Source: Cloacibacterium sp047601505 (lineage in GTDB: Bacteria; Bacteroidota; Bacteroidia; Flavobacteriales; Weeksellaceae). Taken from it: 64,000 bases of DNA. Shown here piece by piece: positions 52,791 to 61,501 of the stretch. Each line of letters starts with the position of its first letter. Within the stretch, counting starts at the first letter, position 1. The position numbers and the translations under genes were made by a program. The notes beneath the pieces are model-generated. The model was not told the origin of the DNA. It saw only the letters and a program-made list of their open reading frames with translations, and did no database searches. Location: NCBI RefSeq assembly GCF_047601505.1, contig NZ_JASGJD010000001.1, positions 1,736,001 to 1,800,000 of the forward strand, written 5' to 3'.

Positions 52791-54221
52791 AATTTTTGTT
52801 GCTTTTTTTACTGCCATTTTCAAGGCATTTAATTTGTTATTTACTTCTTGCAACTCGCTTTCTGCGGAAGATTTGGCTACAATTCCAGCGCCAGCTTGAT
52901 AGAAAAGAGTGTTGTTTTTGCTTAAAAATGTTCTAATCATAATCGCTTGATTGCAACTTCCGTCAAAACCTACAAAACCGATGCAACCACCGTAATAACC
53001 ACGAGAAGATTTTTCGTAAGCGTCTATTAATTCTAGCGCTTTGTATTTTGGAGCGCCACTTAAAGTGCCTTGAGGAAATGTGGTAGCAATCATTTCATAA
53101 GGATTGGTGGTTTTTTCTAATTCTGCGGTAACTTCTGAAACCATGTGAATTACGTGCGAAAACAACTGGATTTCTTTGAGTTTAGAAACGGTTACATTTT
53201 TTCCTAATTTGCTCAAATCATTTCTTGCTAAATCTACCAACATGGTATGTTCGGCGTTTTCTTTTGGGTCTTTTTTTAAAGTTTCTACCGATTGTAAATC
53301 TTTTTCGGTGTCGCCAGTTCTGCGGAAAGTTCCTGCAATTGGATGAATTACAGCTTTTTGATTTTGAATAATCAACTGACTTTCTGGACTTGAACCCATT
53401 AATTTGTAATCTCCGTAATCAAAGAAAAATAGGTAAGGAGAAGGGTTGATGTTTCGCAAAGCTCTGTAAACATTGAATTCGTCGCCTTTGAACTTTTGCT
53501 CGAATCTTCTGCTGAGAACCAATTGGAAAACATCGCCACGGAAACAGTGTTTTTTTGCCAATTCTACCAAATTTCTGTATTCTTCATCAGTTAAATTTGA
53601 CGATTCTTCGTCTATTTTTTCGAAAGGATAGAGTGCAACATCTTTGTTTTGAATCATATTTTCAATTTCTGAAATTTCAGATTTCAAACCCTCGATTTTA
53701 TTTTCGATAAGAAACATTTCATCGTTAAAATGATTGATGGCAACCACGTATTGATACAATCTGTAACGTAAAAAAGGAATTTCTACTTCTTTGCTTTGAG
53801 GTTTAAATTTGATGGTTTCGAAGAACTGAACTGCATCAAAACTGGTATATCCAAATAAACCTTGTGCCATTTTTTCAACTGGATTTTTCGCTGTTTCGCA
53901 TTCAAAACTTTTAGAAAAATTCTCTAAATATTCTGTAATGCTAAAGTTTTCTGGGATTGCAGATTTTTCGGGTGCTGTTAATGGAAATTTTACTTCCATT
54001 TCTTGTAGATTTTTAATTTCTACACCTGCAATTGCATTAATGGCGATGTAAGAAAAACTATTGTTATTTACGTTATGGTCTGCACTTTCCAAAAGAATGG
54101 TATCTCTGAATTTATCTCTTAATTTCAAGTAAATTCCCATTGCGGTATGAAGGTCTCCCATCAAAGACTTGGAAGAAGTTTTTATTTTTAGTTTTGAGTT
54201 TTGCATTTTTTTAATAATCAA
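52788..54221 (-). CDS. trpE: anthranilate synthase component I
   Basis: 477 residues. The N-terminal domain carries LLESADHNVNNNSFSYIA, close to the tryptophan-feedback region. The chorismate-binding domain has SPSPYLF-type INPSPYLFFFDYGDYKLMGSSPE, HPIAGTFRRTGD, MLVDLARNDLSKLG, FPQGTLSGAPK and QAGAGIVAKS. It makes anthranilate from chorismate with TrpG. It is the first structural gene behind the trpL attenuator. The N terminus (KMQNSKLKIKTSSK) resembles a low-complexity AAAATTCAAAA word stretch, so the exact start (Met-1 or Met-6) is uncertain. Confidence 0.95.
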   Translation of the reverse strand: MIIKKMQNSKLKIKTSSKSLMGDLHTAMGIYLKLRDKFRDTILLESADHNVNNNSFSYIAINAIAGVEIKNLQEMEVKFPLTAPEKSAIPENFSITEYLENFSKSFECETAKNPVEKMAQGLFGYTSFDAVQFFETIKFKPQSKEVEIPFLRYRLYQYVVAINHFNDEMFLIENKIEGLKSEISEIENMIQNKDVALYPFEKIDEESSNLTDEEYRNLVELAKKHCFRGDVFQLVLSRRFEQKFKGDEFNVYRALRNINPSPYLFFFDYGDYKLMGSSPESQLIIQNQKAVIHPIAGTFRRTGDTEKDLQSVETLKKDPKENAEHTMLVDLARNDLSKLGKNVTVSKLKEIQLFSHVIHMVSEVTAELEKTTNPYEMIATTFPQGTLSGAPKYKALELIDAYEKSSRGYYGGCIGFVGFDGSCNQAIMIRTFLSKNNTLFYQAGAGIVAKSSAESELQEVNNKLNALKMAVKKATKI

Positions 54222-54240
54222 ATTTTTTATAATATTAGGT

Positions 54241-54263
54241 TTGCTTCGCTATGCTCGCAATGA
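54241..54263. repeat. half copy of a TTGCTTCG...CAATGAC repeat in the trp leader
   Basis: A single arm (GCTTCGC, GCTCGCAATGAC) of the same general class as the 49768-49836 palindrome, located between the attenuator and trpE. Confidence 0.5.
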
Positions 54264-54301
54264 CAAAAAAAAGACTTCAACGGATAAATCGCTGAAGTCT
54301 T
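54264..54301 (-). terminator. trp attenuator terminator
   Basis: On the minus strand AGACTTCA (54300-54293) pairs with TGAAGTCT (54279-54272), with two extra CG pairs inside, followed by eight Ts (54271-54264). It lies between the leader peptide and trpE. Confidence 0.9.
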
Positions 54302-54342
54302 CTTTTATGAAATTAATTTACGTAGAACGTTTCCATAGCAGT

Positions 54343-54405
54343 TTAGCTTAGACTCAGCGAAGAGTATAAGTGCCACCACCAGTTTTTGTTCATTGTTGAT
54401 TTCAT
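54343..54405 (-). CDS. trpL: trp operon leader peptide with three consecutive tryptophans
   Basis: 20 codons (or 16 if Met-5 is used): a charged start, then Asn-Lys-Asn-Trp-Trp-Trp-His-Leu-Tyr and a Ser/Leu tail before the stop. A Trp triplet in so short an ORF is very unlikely by chance. It lies five bases after a consensus -7 box, is followed 42 bases later by a strong terminator, and precedes trpE. The architecture is that of classical ribosome-mediated trp attenuation: stalling at Trp codons when charged tRNA-Trp is scarce would favour an antiterminator. The first ATG sits at the expected transcription start, so initiation is either leaderless or at Met-5. Confidence 0.9.
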   Translation of the reverse strand: MKSTMNKNWWWHLYSSLSLS

Positions 54406-54410
54406 TGGTA

Positions 54411-54441
54411 CAAATATATAAAGTATTTTAATTCTTGCAAA
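54411..54441 (-). promoter_or_regulatory. trp operon promoter
   Basis: On the minus strand TTTG (54441-54438), 19 bases, TATATTTG (54418-54411): exact Bacteroidetes consensus. The -33 box is only five bases from the stop codon of the upstream permease gene. Confidence 0.9.
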
Positions 54442-54446
54442 TATTT

Positions 54447-56117
54447 TTAAGCATTTTCTGAATTTAATTTGCTGTGTTTTTTTCCGTAGAAGAAATAAAT
54501 TCCTAGTCCGATGATAAACCACAGACCAAACCAAAACCAGTTGTTATGCGTCATTCCGGTTAAAAGATAAAGACAAGAACTCAATCCTAGAAGCGGAATT
54601 AAAGATAAATTTTTAAGGTAAGAAATTACTACCAAAATTAAATTAATAATGATGTAAATAATGATAGAAAGTCTGAATTCGCCTTGTTTTTCATCTGAAA
54701 TATTCCATAAATCGTGGAAAAATTGAGGTTGCCAAAAGTGAAAACCTATTAATCCTCCGATAAACAAAACAGGGAAAATGTATTTTGAATTGATGTATGG
54801 AAGATGGAAATTTCCTTTTACTTTTTCTCTTGCTGGCATCAATAATATTCCTCCGTTTACCAATACAAATGCGAAAATAGTTCCGATACTTGTAAAATCT
54901 AAAATGAAAGATTTATCGGTAAATAAAATTGGTAAACCTACTGCTACACCTGTAATGATGGTAGAGAAACTTGGGGTTTTGTATTTTGGGTGAACTTCTG
55001 CGAATTTTTTAGGTAAGAGACCGTCTCTACTCATGCTCATCCAAATCCTTGGCTGTCCCATTTGGAATACTAAAAGTACTGTTGTAATGGCAATAATTGC
55101 AGTTACGGAAACGATAAATTCCATCCAAGGGATATTTCCGTTTTGAGGTGCAAAAATAAATGAAAGAGGGTCTCCAACGCCTTCAAATTTTCTATAATCT
55201 ACAATTCCGGTTAATACCAATGTTAAAACCATATAAACCGCTGTACTTAATACCAAAGAAAGAATCATTCCTTTTGGAAGTGTTTTTTCTGGATTTTTGG
55301 TCTCTTCTGCGAGAACACTTATGGCATCAAAACCAATATAAGCGAAGAAAACACCGCTTACAGCAGCCATTACTCCTGCAAAACCATTTGGCATTATAGA
55401 TTTTACTCCTTCATTATTAGTAGGAACCCAATTGTCTGAATTAATATAGAAAACTCCAACGGCAATAATTAACAGAATTACAGCTAATTTCATTATAACT
55501 AAAATATTGTTGAAATTTCTACTTTCTTTAATACCTATGTAAACCAACCATGTAATTAATGCATTAATAACCAAAGCAGGAATATCTATAATAAATTTAA
55601 AGCCAGCAATAATGGGAGCTGTTTTCCAAGCGGTTATTAATTCTTTATTTTCTGAACTAGAAAGAAAAGCTTTTTTGGCTTCTGTATAACTTGTGGTAAG
55701 AAAATCTGGTATGTCAAAACCTATTCTTTCTATAAATGAGGTAAAATAATCACTCCAAGAAAAGGCAACATAGATATTCCCAAAACTGTATTCCATAATG
55801 AGAGCCCATCCAATAATCCAAGCGATAATTTCTCCGAAACTAGCATAAGCATAAGTATATGCACTACCTGCAGTAGGAATTCTGGTTGCAAATTCGGCGT
55901 AAGACATTGCGGTAAATCCACAAGCTATACCACAGATAATGTAAAGAGTAATAACACCAGGTCCGCCTCTAAAAATTGCTTCGCCTAAGCTACTGAAACT
56001 TCCAGCTCCAATAATTGCGGCTAATCCAAAAAATACAATATCCCAAAGTCCTAAAGCTCTTATTAACCCAGAATCTTTTTTGTTAGTGAAAGTTTTCTTT
56101 CTAAAAAGTTGGCTCAT
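54447..56117 (-). CDS. APC-family amino acid permease (CAT-like)
   Basis: 556 residues, about 12-14 transmembrane helices. GLWDIVFFGLAAIIGAGSFSSLGEA is the TM1 substrate site of APC transporters, FAYIGFDAISVLAEETKNPEKTLPKG is the conserved TM6-loop motif, and MGQPRIWMSMSRDGLLPKKFAEVHPKYKTP follows TM8. The family takes up amino acids by proton symport. It is upstream of the trp operon on the same strand, but the trp promoter immediately follows its stop, so coexpression by read-through is possible rather than certain. A TACATTTG -7-like box lies at 56146-56153 (minus). Confidence 0.92.
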   Translation of the reverse strand: MSQLFRKKTFTNKKDSGLIRALGLWDIVFFGLAAIIGAGSFSSLGEAIFRGGPGVITLYIICGIACGFTAMSYAEFATRIPTAGSAYTYAYASFGEIIAWIIGWALIMEYSFGNIYVAFSWSDYFTSFIERIGFDIPDFLTTSYTEAKKAFLSSSENKELITAWKTAPIIAGFKFIIDIPALVINALITWLVYIGIKESRNFNNILVIMKLAVILLIIAVGVFYINSDNWVPTNNEGVKSIMPNGFAGVMAAVSGVFFAYIGFDAISVLAEETKNPEKTLPKGMILSLVLSTAVYMVLTLVLTGIVDYRKFEGVGDPLSFIFAPQNGNIPWMEFIVSVTAIIAITTVLLVFQMGQPRIWMSMSRDGLLPKKFAEVHPKYKTPSFSTIITGVAVGLPILFTDKSFILDFTSIGTIFAFVLVNGGILLMPAREKVKGNFHLPYINSKYIFPVLFIGGLIGFHFWQPQFFHDLWNISDEKQGEFRLSIIIYIIINLILVVISYLKNLSLIPLLGLSSCLYLLTGMTHNNWFWFGLWFIIGLGIYFFYGKKHSKLNSENA

Positions 56118-56333
56118 TAATTAAGTTTTTTGTCAATCAAAGTCACAAATGTAATCATTTTTGTGCTTAAGTGCTGTTTTAAATGGGGGTAAATGTTTAA
56201 ATTTTTATTTTCAAGAAGAATTTTAGTTCTAGTTGTATTTCCAAATAAATTATTACAAGTCTAAAAACTTGTTTCTACAATAAGTTTTTGTTATTTTCGT
56301 TCTAAATAAAGCATTTTAATTCATCCTCAACCA

Positions 56334-59288
56334 ATGAATAGTACACAAAAATTTATATTGCTTTCTGCAATTTCAGTTTGTGGCGTTTCTGCCGCCCAAC
56401 AATCTCAATTTTTCGCAGACCAAGAACTTTATCGATATAATTTAGCTGAAAATCTTTATCAAAATAAAATTTATGCAGCATCACAATACGAATATTCCAG
56501 ACAGTATTTTTTTAATCAAAATCTGGAAAATTCTAAGAAAGAAGCCGCGTTGTTTTTCAGTAATGTTATAGGCGTAATTCTTGGGCGAAATCATGCAGAA
56601 GAAGGTTTAGATGCCTTTATTAAAGAATATCCAAAATCTGCACTTTTTGCACAGGCAAATTTACCTTTGGCAGATTATTATTTGGCAAAAAAAGATTTTC
56701 CTAAAGCGTTGGAAACCCTGCAGAAAGTTAATCAGTATCAACTCGATAAAGAAGAAAATACGCAGTATATCTTAAAATTGGGTTATGCCAAGTTTATGAC
56801 GGGAGATTCTAATGGAGCTATTGAAGCGCTGGAAGAAGCGTACAAAACCGCCGAAGATAAAGGTGATATTGCGTATATGCTCGGACATTTGTATTATGCA
56901 AACCAACAAAGTGATAAGGCTTTTCAGTATTTTGATGAAATTAAAAATCAAGAAAAATATGCCAAATTGGTAAAACCTTATTACGTGCAATTGTATTTTA
57001 ACCAGAAGCAATATTCACAGGCAATTTCTGAAGGAAACGACTTATTAAACGAAGATATTTCGGCAGATTATAAAGCCGAGGTTCATAAGATTATTGGCGA
57101 AAGTTATTTTATGCAAAAACAATATTCTGAAGCATATCCTCATTTGAAAGAATATTTGCAAACTCAACAAAATCCTTCTGAAAGTGATTTATATGAAATG
57201 GGTTTTGTAGCTGCAAATCTTCAAAAGTTTGATGAAGCTATTTCTTACTTCAATCAATTGCTAAATTCTCAATCTGCATTGGCGCAAAATGCTTATTATC
57301 AGTTAGGTAATGCTTATTTGGAAGTTGGTAAAAAGCAAGAAGCTTTGGCGGCGTTTCGTTCGGCGAAAGAAATGACTTATGATAAAAATGTCTCAAAACT
57401 AGCACACGAACAATATGCAAAATTGAGTTACGATATTGGTAATCCTTTTGAAAGTCCGCAAATTGCCATCAAATCTTACCTCGAAAAATATGGTTATTCT
57501 AAAGAATTAGAACAACTTTTGGTAAAATCTTACTTGTATTCTGGCGATTACAAAGGTACGATAAAAGCGATTGAAGAATTAACTGGCGTTGATTCTCAAA
57601 CGGAAAAAATCTACCAAGAAGTGTTGTTTTTATACGGAACGGAGCTTTTTAACAAAGGCGAATTAGATGCTGCGGAACAAAATTTCAAGAAAAGTTTAAA
57701 ATATAATCTTAATAGAACGTTCAACTTAAGAGCTCAATATTGGTTGGCGCAAACGTATTATCAAAAAGGAGATTATGCTACTGCAATTTATGGTTTTGAA
57801 AAGTTGGATAGAAATGCAGAAGAATTTCCAGAGAAGCAACAATTGAGTTATGATTTGGGTTACGCTTATTTCAAATCGAAAAATTTTGTAAAAGCTAAAG
57901 AATATTTTAAAGAATATCTTAAAAATCCAAAATCTGAATTTAAAAACGATGCAGAATTGCGTTTGGCAGATACCTATTACGCGGGTAATGAATTGAATGA
58001 AGCTATTGCAATTTACAATAAAACAGAAGGTGCAAACGATTATACTCAGTTTCAAAAAGCAATGGCAATTGGTTTCAAAGGAGATACAGAAGCAAAAATT
58101 GTAGAATTAAAGAAATTGATTTCCAATTTTAAAAATTCTGAATATCAAGATGATGCGTATTATGAATTGGGAACGGCTTATGCTTCGATAGACCAATATC
58201 AAAATTCTAGCGATGCTTTTTCTCAAGTAATCAAATTGAGTACGGATAAAGATTTGGTTGCCAATGCTGAAATCTACAGAGCGCAGAATTATGAAGATTT
58301 AAACCAACCTGAAAAAGCTTTATCTGAGTTGAAATCTCTCGGAAATAAATATAAAAATACGGCGTATGCAGAGAAAATTGTTGCTGCTGCAAAGCCTATT
58401 TATCTAAAAAATGGCGATTCGGTTGGGTATCAAAATTTTGCCAGAAATTTAGAAATCAATATTTCTCAAACAGATTTAGATGAAATTAATCTTTCTTTGG
58501 CTCAACAACAATTTGCAAAGAAAGAATACGCAAAAGCAATACCGAATTACGAGAAGTTTTTAACTCAAAATCCTACAGGAGAAAAATTCTACCAAGCGCA
58601 ATATGAATTAGGCGAAAGTTATTATCAAACCAAAAATTTAACGAAAGCGAAATTGGTTTTGAATGAAGTTGCTAATGCTCAAAACGATTATCAGGAAGAT
58701 GCTCAAGTGAGGATTTCTCAGATTTTGTTGAGTGAAAATAACACTTCGGAAGCTAAAATTTATTTGGAAGGACTTGCAAATTCTTCGAATGTAAATATTA
58801 AGAATTTTGCTAGTTTGGAATTGATGAAGATTTATGCTGAAGAAAAGAATTTCTCTCAAGCAGAAAAATTTGCGAACGAAGTTTTGAAAAATTCTAAAAA
58901 TTCTGCTGCGGTTTTAGAACAAGCGAAAGTGATAAAAGCCAGAAGTTTGATGAATCAAGGTAAAGATAAAGACGCGCAAACGGCTTATTCTGCATTAGAA
59001 AAATCTGCAAATACAGAAGTTGCAGCAGAAGCACTTTATGCAAAAGCTTTTTATCAAAACAAAGGAAAAGCCTTCAAATCTTCTAACGAAACGATTTTTA
59101 AACTCGCAAATAATTATGCTTCGGAAGAGTTTTGGGGCGCAAAAGCTTTGGTGTTGATGGCTAGAAATTATTTGGCGCTGAAAGACAATTATCAGGCAAG
59201 TTATACTTGTGACCAAATTATAGAAAACTACCAAGATTTTCCAGAAATTGTTTCAGAAGCGAAGGAGGTGAAGAAGTTGATTAAATAA
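56334..59288 (+). CDS. large secreted TPR-repeat protein
   Basis: 984 residues with a signal peptide ending SAAQQ. From residue 30 to the end it consists of tetratricopeptide-like units with the A-x2-Y-x-LG-x-AY pattern (for example ALAQNAYYQLGNAYLEVGKKQEALAAFRSA, NDAELRLADTYYAGNELNEAIAIY). I estimate over 20 units. It is predicted to be periplasmic or lipoprotein-like, acting as a scaffold. The next gene, 133 bases downstream, encodes an outer-membrane barrel; TPR plus barrel pairs in Bacteroidetes suggest a joint envelope role, but I cannot name the function. A TTG-N20-TATTTTCG promoter-like sequence precedes it. Confidence 0.85.
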   Translation: MNSTQKFILLSAISVCGVSAAQQSQFFADQELYRYNLAENLYQNKIYAASQYEYSRQYFFNQNLENSKKEAALFFSNVIGVILGRNHAEEGLDAFIKEYPKSALFAQANLPLADYYLAKKDFPKALETLQKVNQYQLDKEENTQYILKLGYAKFMTGDSNGAIEALEEAYKTAEDKGDIAYMLGHLYYANQQSDKAFQYFDEIKNQEKYAKLVKPYYVQLYFNQKQYSQAISEGNDLLNEDISADYKAEVHKIIGESYFMQKQYSEAYPHLKEYLQTQQNPSESDLYEMGFVAANLQKFDEAISYFNQLLNSQSALAQNAYYQLGNAYLEVGKKQEALAAFRSAKEMTYDKNVSKLAHEQYAKLSYDIGNPFESPQIAIKSYLEKYGYSKELEQLLVKSYLYSGDYKGTIKAIEELTGVDSQTEKIYQEVLFLYGTELFNKGELDAAEQNFKKSLKYNLNRTFNLRAQYWLAQTYYQKGDYATAIYGFEKLDRNAEEFPEKQQLSYDLGYAYFKSKNFVKAKEYFKEYLKNPKSEFKNDAELRLADTYYAGNELNEAIAIYNKTEGANDYTQFQKAMAIGFKGDTEAKIVELKKLISNFKNSEYQDDAYYELGTAYASIDQYQNSSDAFSQVIKLSTDKDLVANAEIYRAQNYEDLNQPEKALSELKSLGNKYKNTAYAEKIVAAAKPIYLKNGDSVGYQNFARNLEINISQTDLDEINLSLAQQQFAKKEYAKAIPNYEKFLTQNPTGEKFYQAQYELGESYYQTKNLTKAKLVLNEVANAQNDYQEDAQVRISQILLSENNTSEAKIYLEGLANSSNVNIKNFASLELMKIYAEEKNFSQAEKFANEVLKNSKNSAAVLEQAKVIKARSLMNQGKDKDAQTAYSALEKSANTEVAAEALYAKAFYQNKGKAFKSSNETIFKLANNYASEEFWGAKALVLMARNYLALKDNYQASYTCDQIIENYQDFPEIVSEAKEVKKLIK

Positions 59289-59329
59289 TCCTGTTGGATG
59301 ATTGATGAAGGATGCTGGAAGTTTGAAAA

Positions 59330-59397
59330 TTTTGCTCCGTAGGAGCAAAAGGTTTGTAGAAATCATTTTGTAATATTAAAAAAAGCTCCGTAGGAGC
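59330..59397. repeat. pair of GCTCCGTAGGAGC palindromes
   Basis: GCTCCGTAGGAGC at 59334-59346 (extended by TTTT/AAAA to a 21-base palindrome) and again at 59385-59397. A GGATGATTGATGAAGGATG word stretch at 59295-59313 precedes them. They fill the gap between the TPR and barrel genes. Confidence 0.8.
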
Positions 59398-59420
59398 GAA
59401 ACTCTCGTAACACAAAAAAA

Positions 59421-61190
59421 ATGAACAAAAACATAAAAATATTATCTCTCGTTTTAGTAGGAATTTCGCAGTTTTCTTTCTCTCAAATTAAAGAAGAAAG
59501 ACTGATTTTGGATAGAAAACGCGAACCTGAAGTAAAGAAAATCGAAAAGAAAAAAACTTCTGTTGAAACAGAGAAAAATTATCCACCAAAAGAAAAATCT
59601 CAAGAACCTGTAGAGTACAAAATTACCAATGTTCCTGCGGTTTCAGATTTCAAAACTTCTACCATTCAAGGAGAAGATATCTCTCCGAAATTCAATAATG
59701 ACAGTCAGAGGAACTATTTTCAGGCGGGTTTTGGTAATTATTCTAAATTTTTAGCAGATGCCAATATCTCTTATGAAATAGATGATAAAACGGAAGTTGG
59801 TGTAGATTTGCATGGCTTAACAACCAATGGTTTAACTAAAGATTTTTCTTGGAATTCTAAAAGAAGCGATTTCAATGCTGCTGCGTTTTTAAATTCGTTT
59901 TCGGATAAAGGAAAATTGAATATTACCGCAGATTGGGGCAATCATAATTATAATTATTACGGAATTTATGCTTTGCAACCGTCTTCTGATATTGATTTGA
60001 AGCAAAGCTATAACCAATTGAAAATTAATGGTTTTTATGATTTTTACAACAATGATATTTTCAATAATGTAAAATTCAAATCATCGTTACTAACAGACCA
60101 TTTCGATGCGAGAGAAAATCTAGGTTCGGCAGAACTTAACCTTTCAAAATACGATTTGCCGTTTTTTTCGGCTAAAGACATGAAAATAAATGCTGATTTA
60201 GGCGTTAATTTAAGCACTCAAGATTCTAAATTTTCTTTGTTAAATGAAAATCAATCTAACTTTTTATTAACGAGTTTAAAACCGAAAATTTCTTTCTACA
60301 AAGGCAATTCTTATTTAGCAATTGGTTCAGATTTTTCTTTTGTAAATGCTAAAATTTGGGACAAGAATACGCCAGAAGCCAAAACGAATGATTTCAAGTG
60401 GTTTCCTTTTGCGGAAGTGCTTTTTGAAGCTACAGAACAATACAAATTCTATGCAGGAATTGATGGCGGTGTACAGTTGAATTCTTATGCCGATTTGTTG
60501 CAACAAAATCCTTATTTGGTTTCGGATGTTATGTTGAAACCTACAGAAACTAAATATCATTTTTATTTTGGTTTGAAAGGAGATATAGACCAAGAGTTGA
60601 AATATGATGTAAAAGCTGGTTTTAGCGATTTGAAAAATGCACAATTTTTCCGAGCGAATGATTTGTTTGATTATAATAACACGTTGAATCGTTCTGCGTA
60701 CAATTTTGCCAATACTTTTTCTGCGATTTATGATGACGGAACTTTGAGTGAAGTAAAAGGAAGTTTGCAGTATTTTCCGTTGCAGAATTTGGTAATTGAT
60801 GCGGAACTTCACTATATGAAATTCAATTTGAAAAACTTGAACGAAGTGTATTATAAACCCGTTTTACAATCTACTTTCGGGGCGAAATATTCTTTATTAG
60901 ACAGAAAGTTAAATCTAGGTTTTAAAGGAATTTTTGTTGCTGAAAGAAAGACTAATGCTTATCAAATTGATATAGATGGAGTAGTGCCAAATCAATTTAC
61001 TTCTACTGAAAATGCCAAAAAATCTCTTCCAGCATATTTGGATTTAAACCTTAATACAGATTATAAAATCAATAAAAACTTTACGGTTTTTGTGATGGGA
61101 AATAATCTTTTGAACAAAAAATACGAACATTATTTAGGCTACAAAGTTTTGGGAGCTCAGGTTTTAGGTGGTATTAGAATTGCTTTTTAA
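59421..61190 (+). CDS. outer-membrane beta-barrel protein (TonB-dependent-receptor-like barrel)
   Basis: 589 residues. The signal peptide ends FSFSQ, followed by a Lys/Glu-rich linker (KREPEVKKIEKKKTSVETEKN, about 28-60) and then about 20 alternating amphipathic strands to the C-terminal GGIRIAF. The last 60 residues (PAYLDLNLNTDYKINKNFTVFVMGNNLLNKKYEHYLGY) match the end of TonB-dependent receptors, including the NLLNKKYE box. There is no plug domain or TonB box, so it is not a classical receptor. The TPR protein upstream may be its periplasmic partner. Confidence 0.82.
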   Translation: MNKNIKILSLVLVGISQFSFSQIKEERLILDRKREPEVKKIEKKKTSVETEKNYPPKEKSQEPVEYKITNVPAVSDFKTSTIQGEDISPKFNNDSQRNYFQAGFGNYSKFLADANISYEIDDKTEVGVDLHGLTTNGLTKDFSWNSKRSDFNAAAFLNSFSDKGKLNITADWGNHNYNYYGIYALQPSSDIDLKQSYNQLKINGFYDFYNNDIFNNVKFKSSLLTDHFDARENLGSAELNLSKYDLPFFSAKDMKINADLGVNLSTQDSKFSLLNENQSNFLLTSLKPKISFYKGNSYLAIGSDFSFVNAKIWDKNTPEAKTNDFKWFPFAEVLFEATEQYKFYAGIDGGVQLNSYADLLQQNPYLVSDVMLKPTETKYHFYFGLKGDIDQELKYDVKAGFSDLKNAQFFRANDLFDYNNTLNRSAYNFANTFSAIYDDGTLSEVKGSLQYFPLQNLVIDAELHYMKFNLKNLNEVYYKPVLQSTFGAKYSLLDRKLNLGFKGIFVAERKTNAYQIDIDGVVPNQFTSTENAKKSLPAYLDLNLNTDYKINKNFTVFVMGNNLLNKKYEHYLGYKVLGAQVLGGIRIAF

Positions 61191-61254
61191 AAGGAAACCA
61201 TTATTTTTGTAATCTAAAATTTAAAATCATAAATCGTAAATCAAAAATAAAACA

Positions 61255-61326
61255 GGCTGTATAGTTTAACGGATAGAACTACGGATTTCGGCTCCGTCAG
61301 TGAGGGTTCGAATCCTTCTGCGGTCA
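61255..61326 (+). tRNA. tRNA-Arg (anticodon UCG)
   Basis: 72-nt cloverleaf: acceptor GGCTGTA with TGCGGTC (three G-U pairs), D stem GTTT/GAAC, anticodon stem ACGGA/TCCGT around TTTCGGC with TCG at 61288-61290, and T arm GAGGG-TTCGAAT-CCTTC. The many wobbles in the acceptor are unusual but the fold is complete. Confidence 0.92.
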
Positions 61327-61327
61327 C

Positions 61328-61355
61328 AAAGCTTCCTTCTTGGAAGCTTTTTTTT
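61328..61355 (+). terminator. terminator after tRNA-Arg
   Basis: AAAGCTTCC (61328-61336) pairs with GGAAGCTTT (61342-61350) around a five-base loop, then Ts. The following 150 bases up to 61501 are AT-rich; I see only a CCTATT/AATAGG hairpin there. Confidence 0.9.
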
Positions 61356-61501
61356 GTTTATAATTTTAATTTTTAAAGGGGTTTTGGTTGAAAAAATAAC
61401 TTTTTTATTAAAATTATTTAAAAATATAGGGGTTGTGTTTTAAAAATTATTACTTTTATTTAAAATTACCTATTTTTTAATAGGGTTTAAAACATAAGTG
61501 T

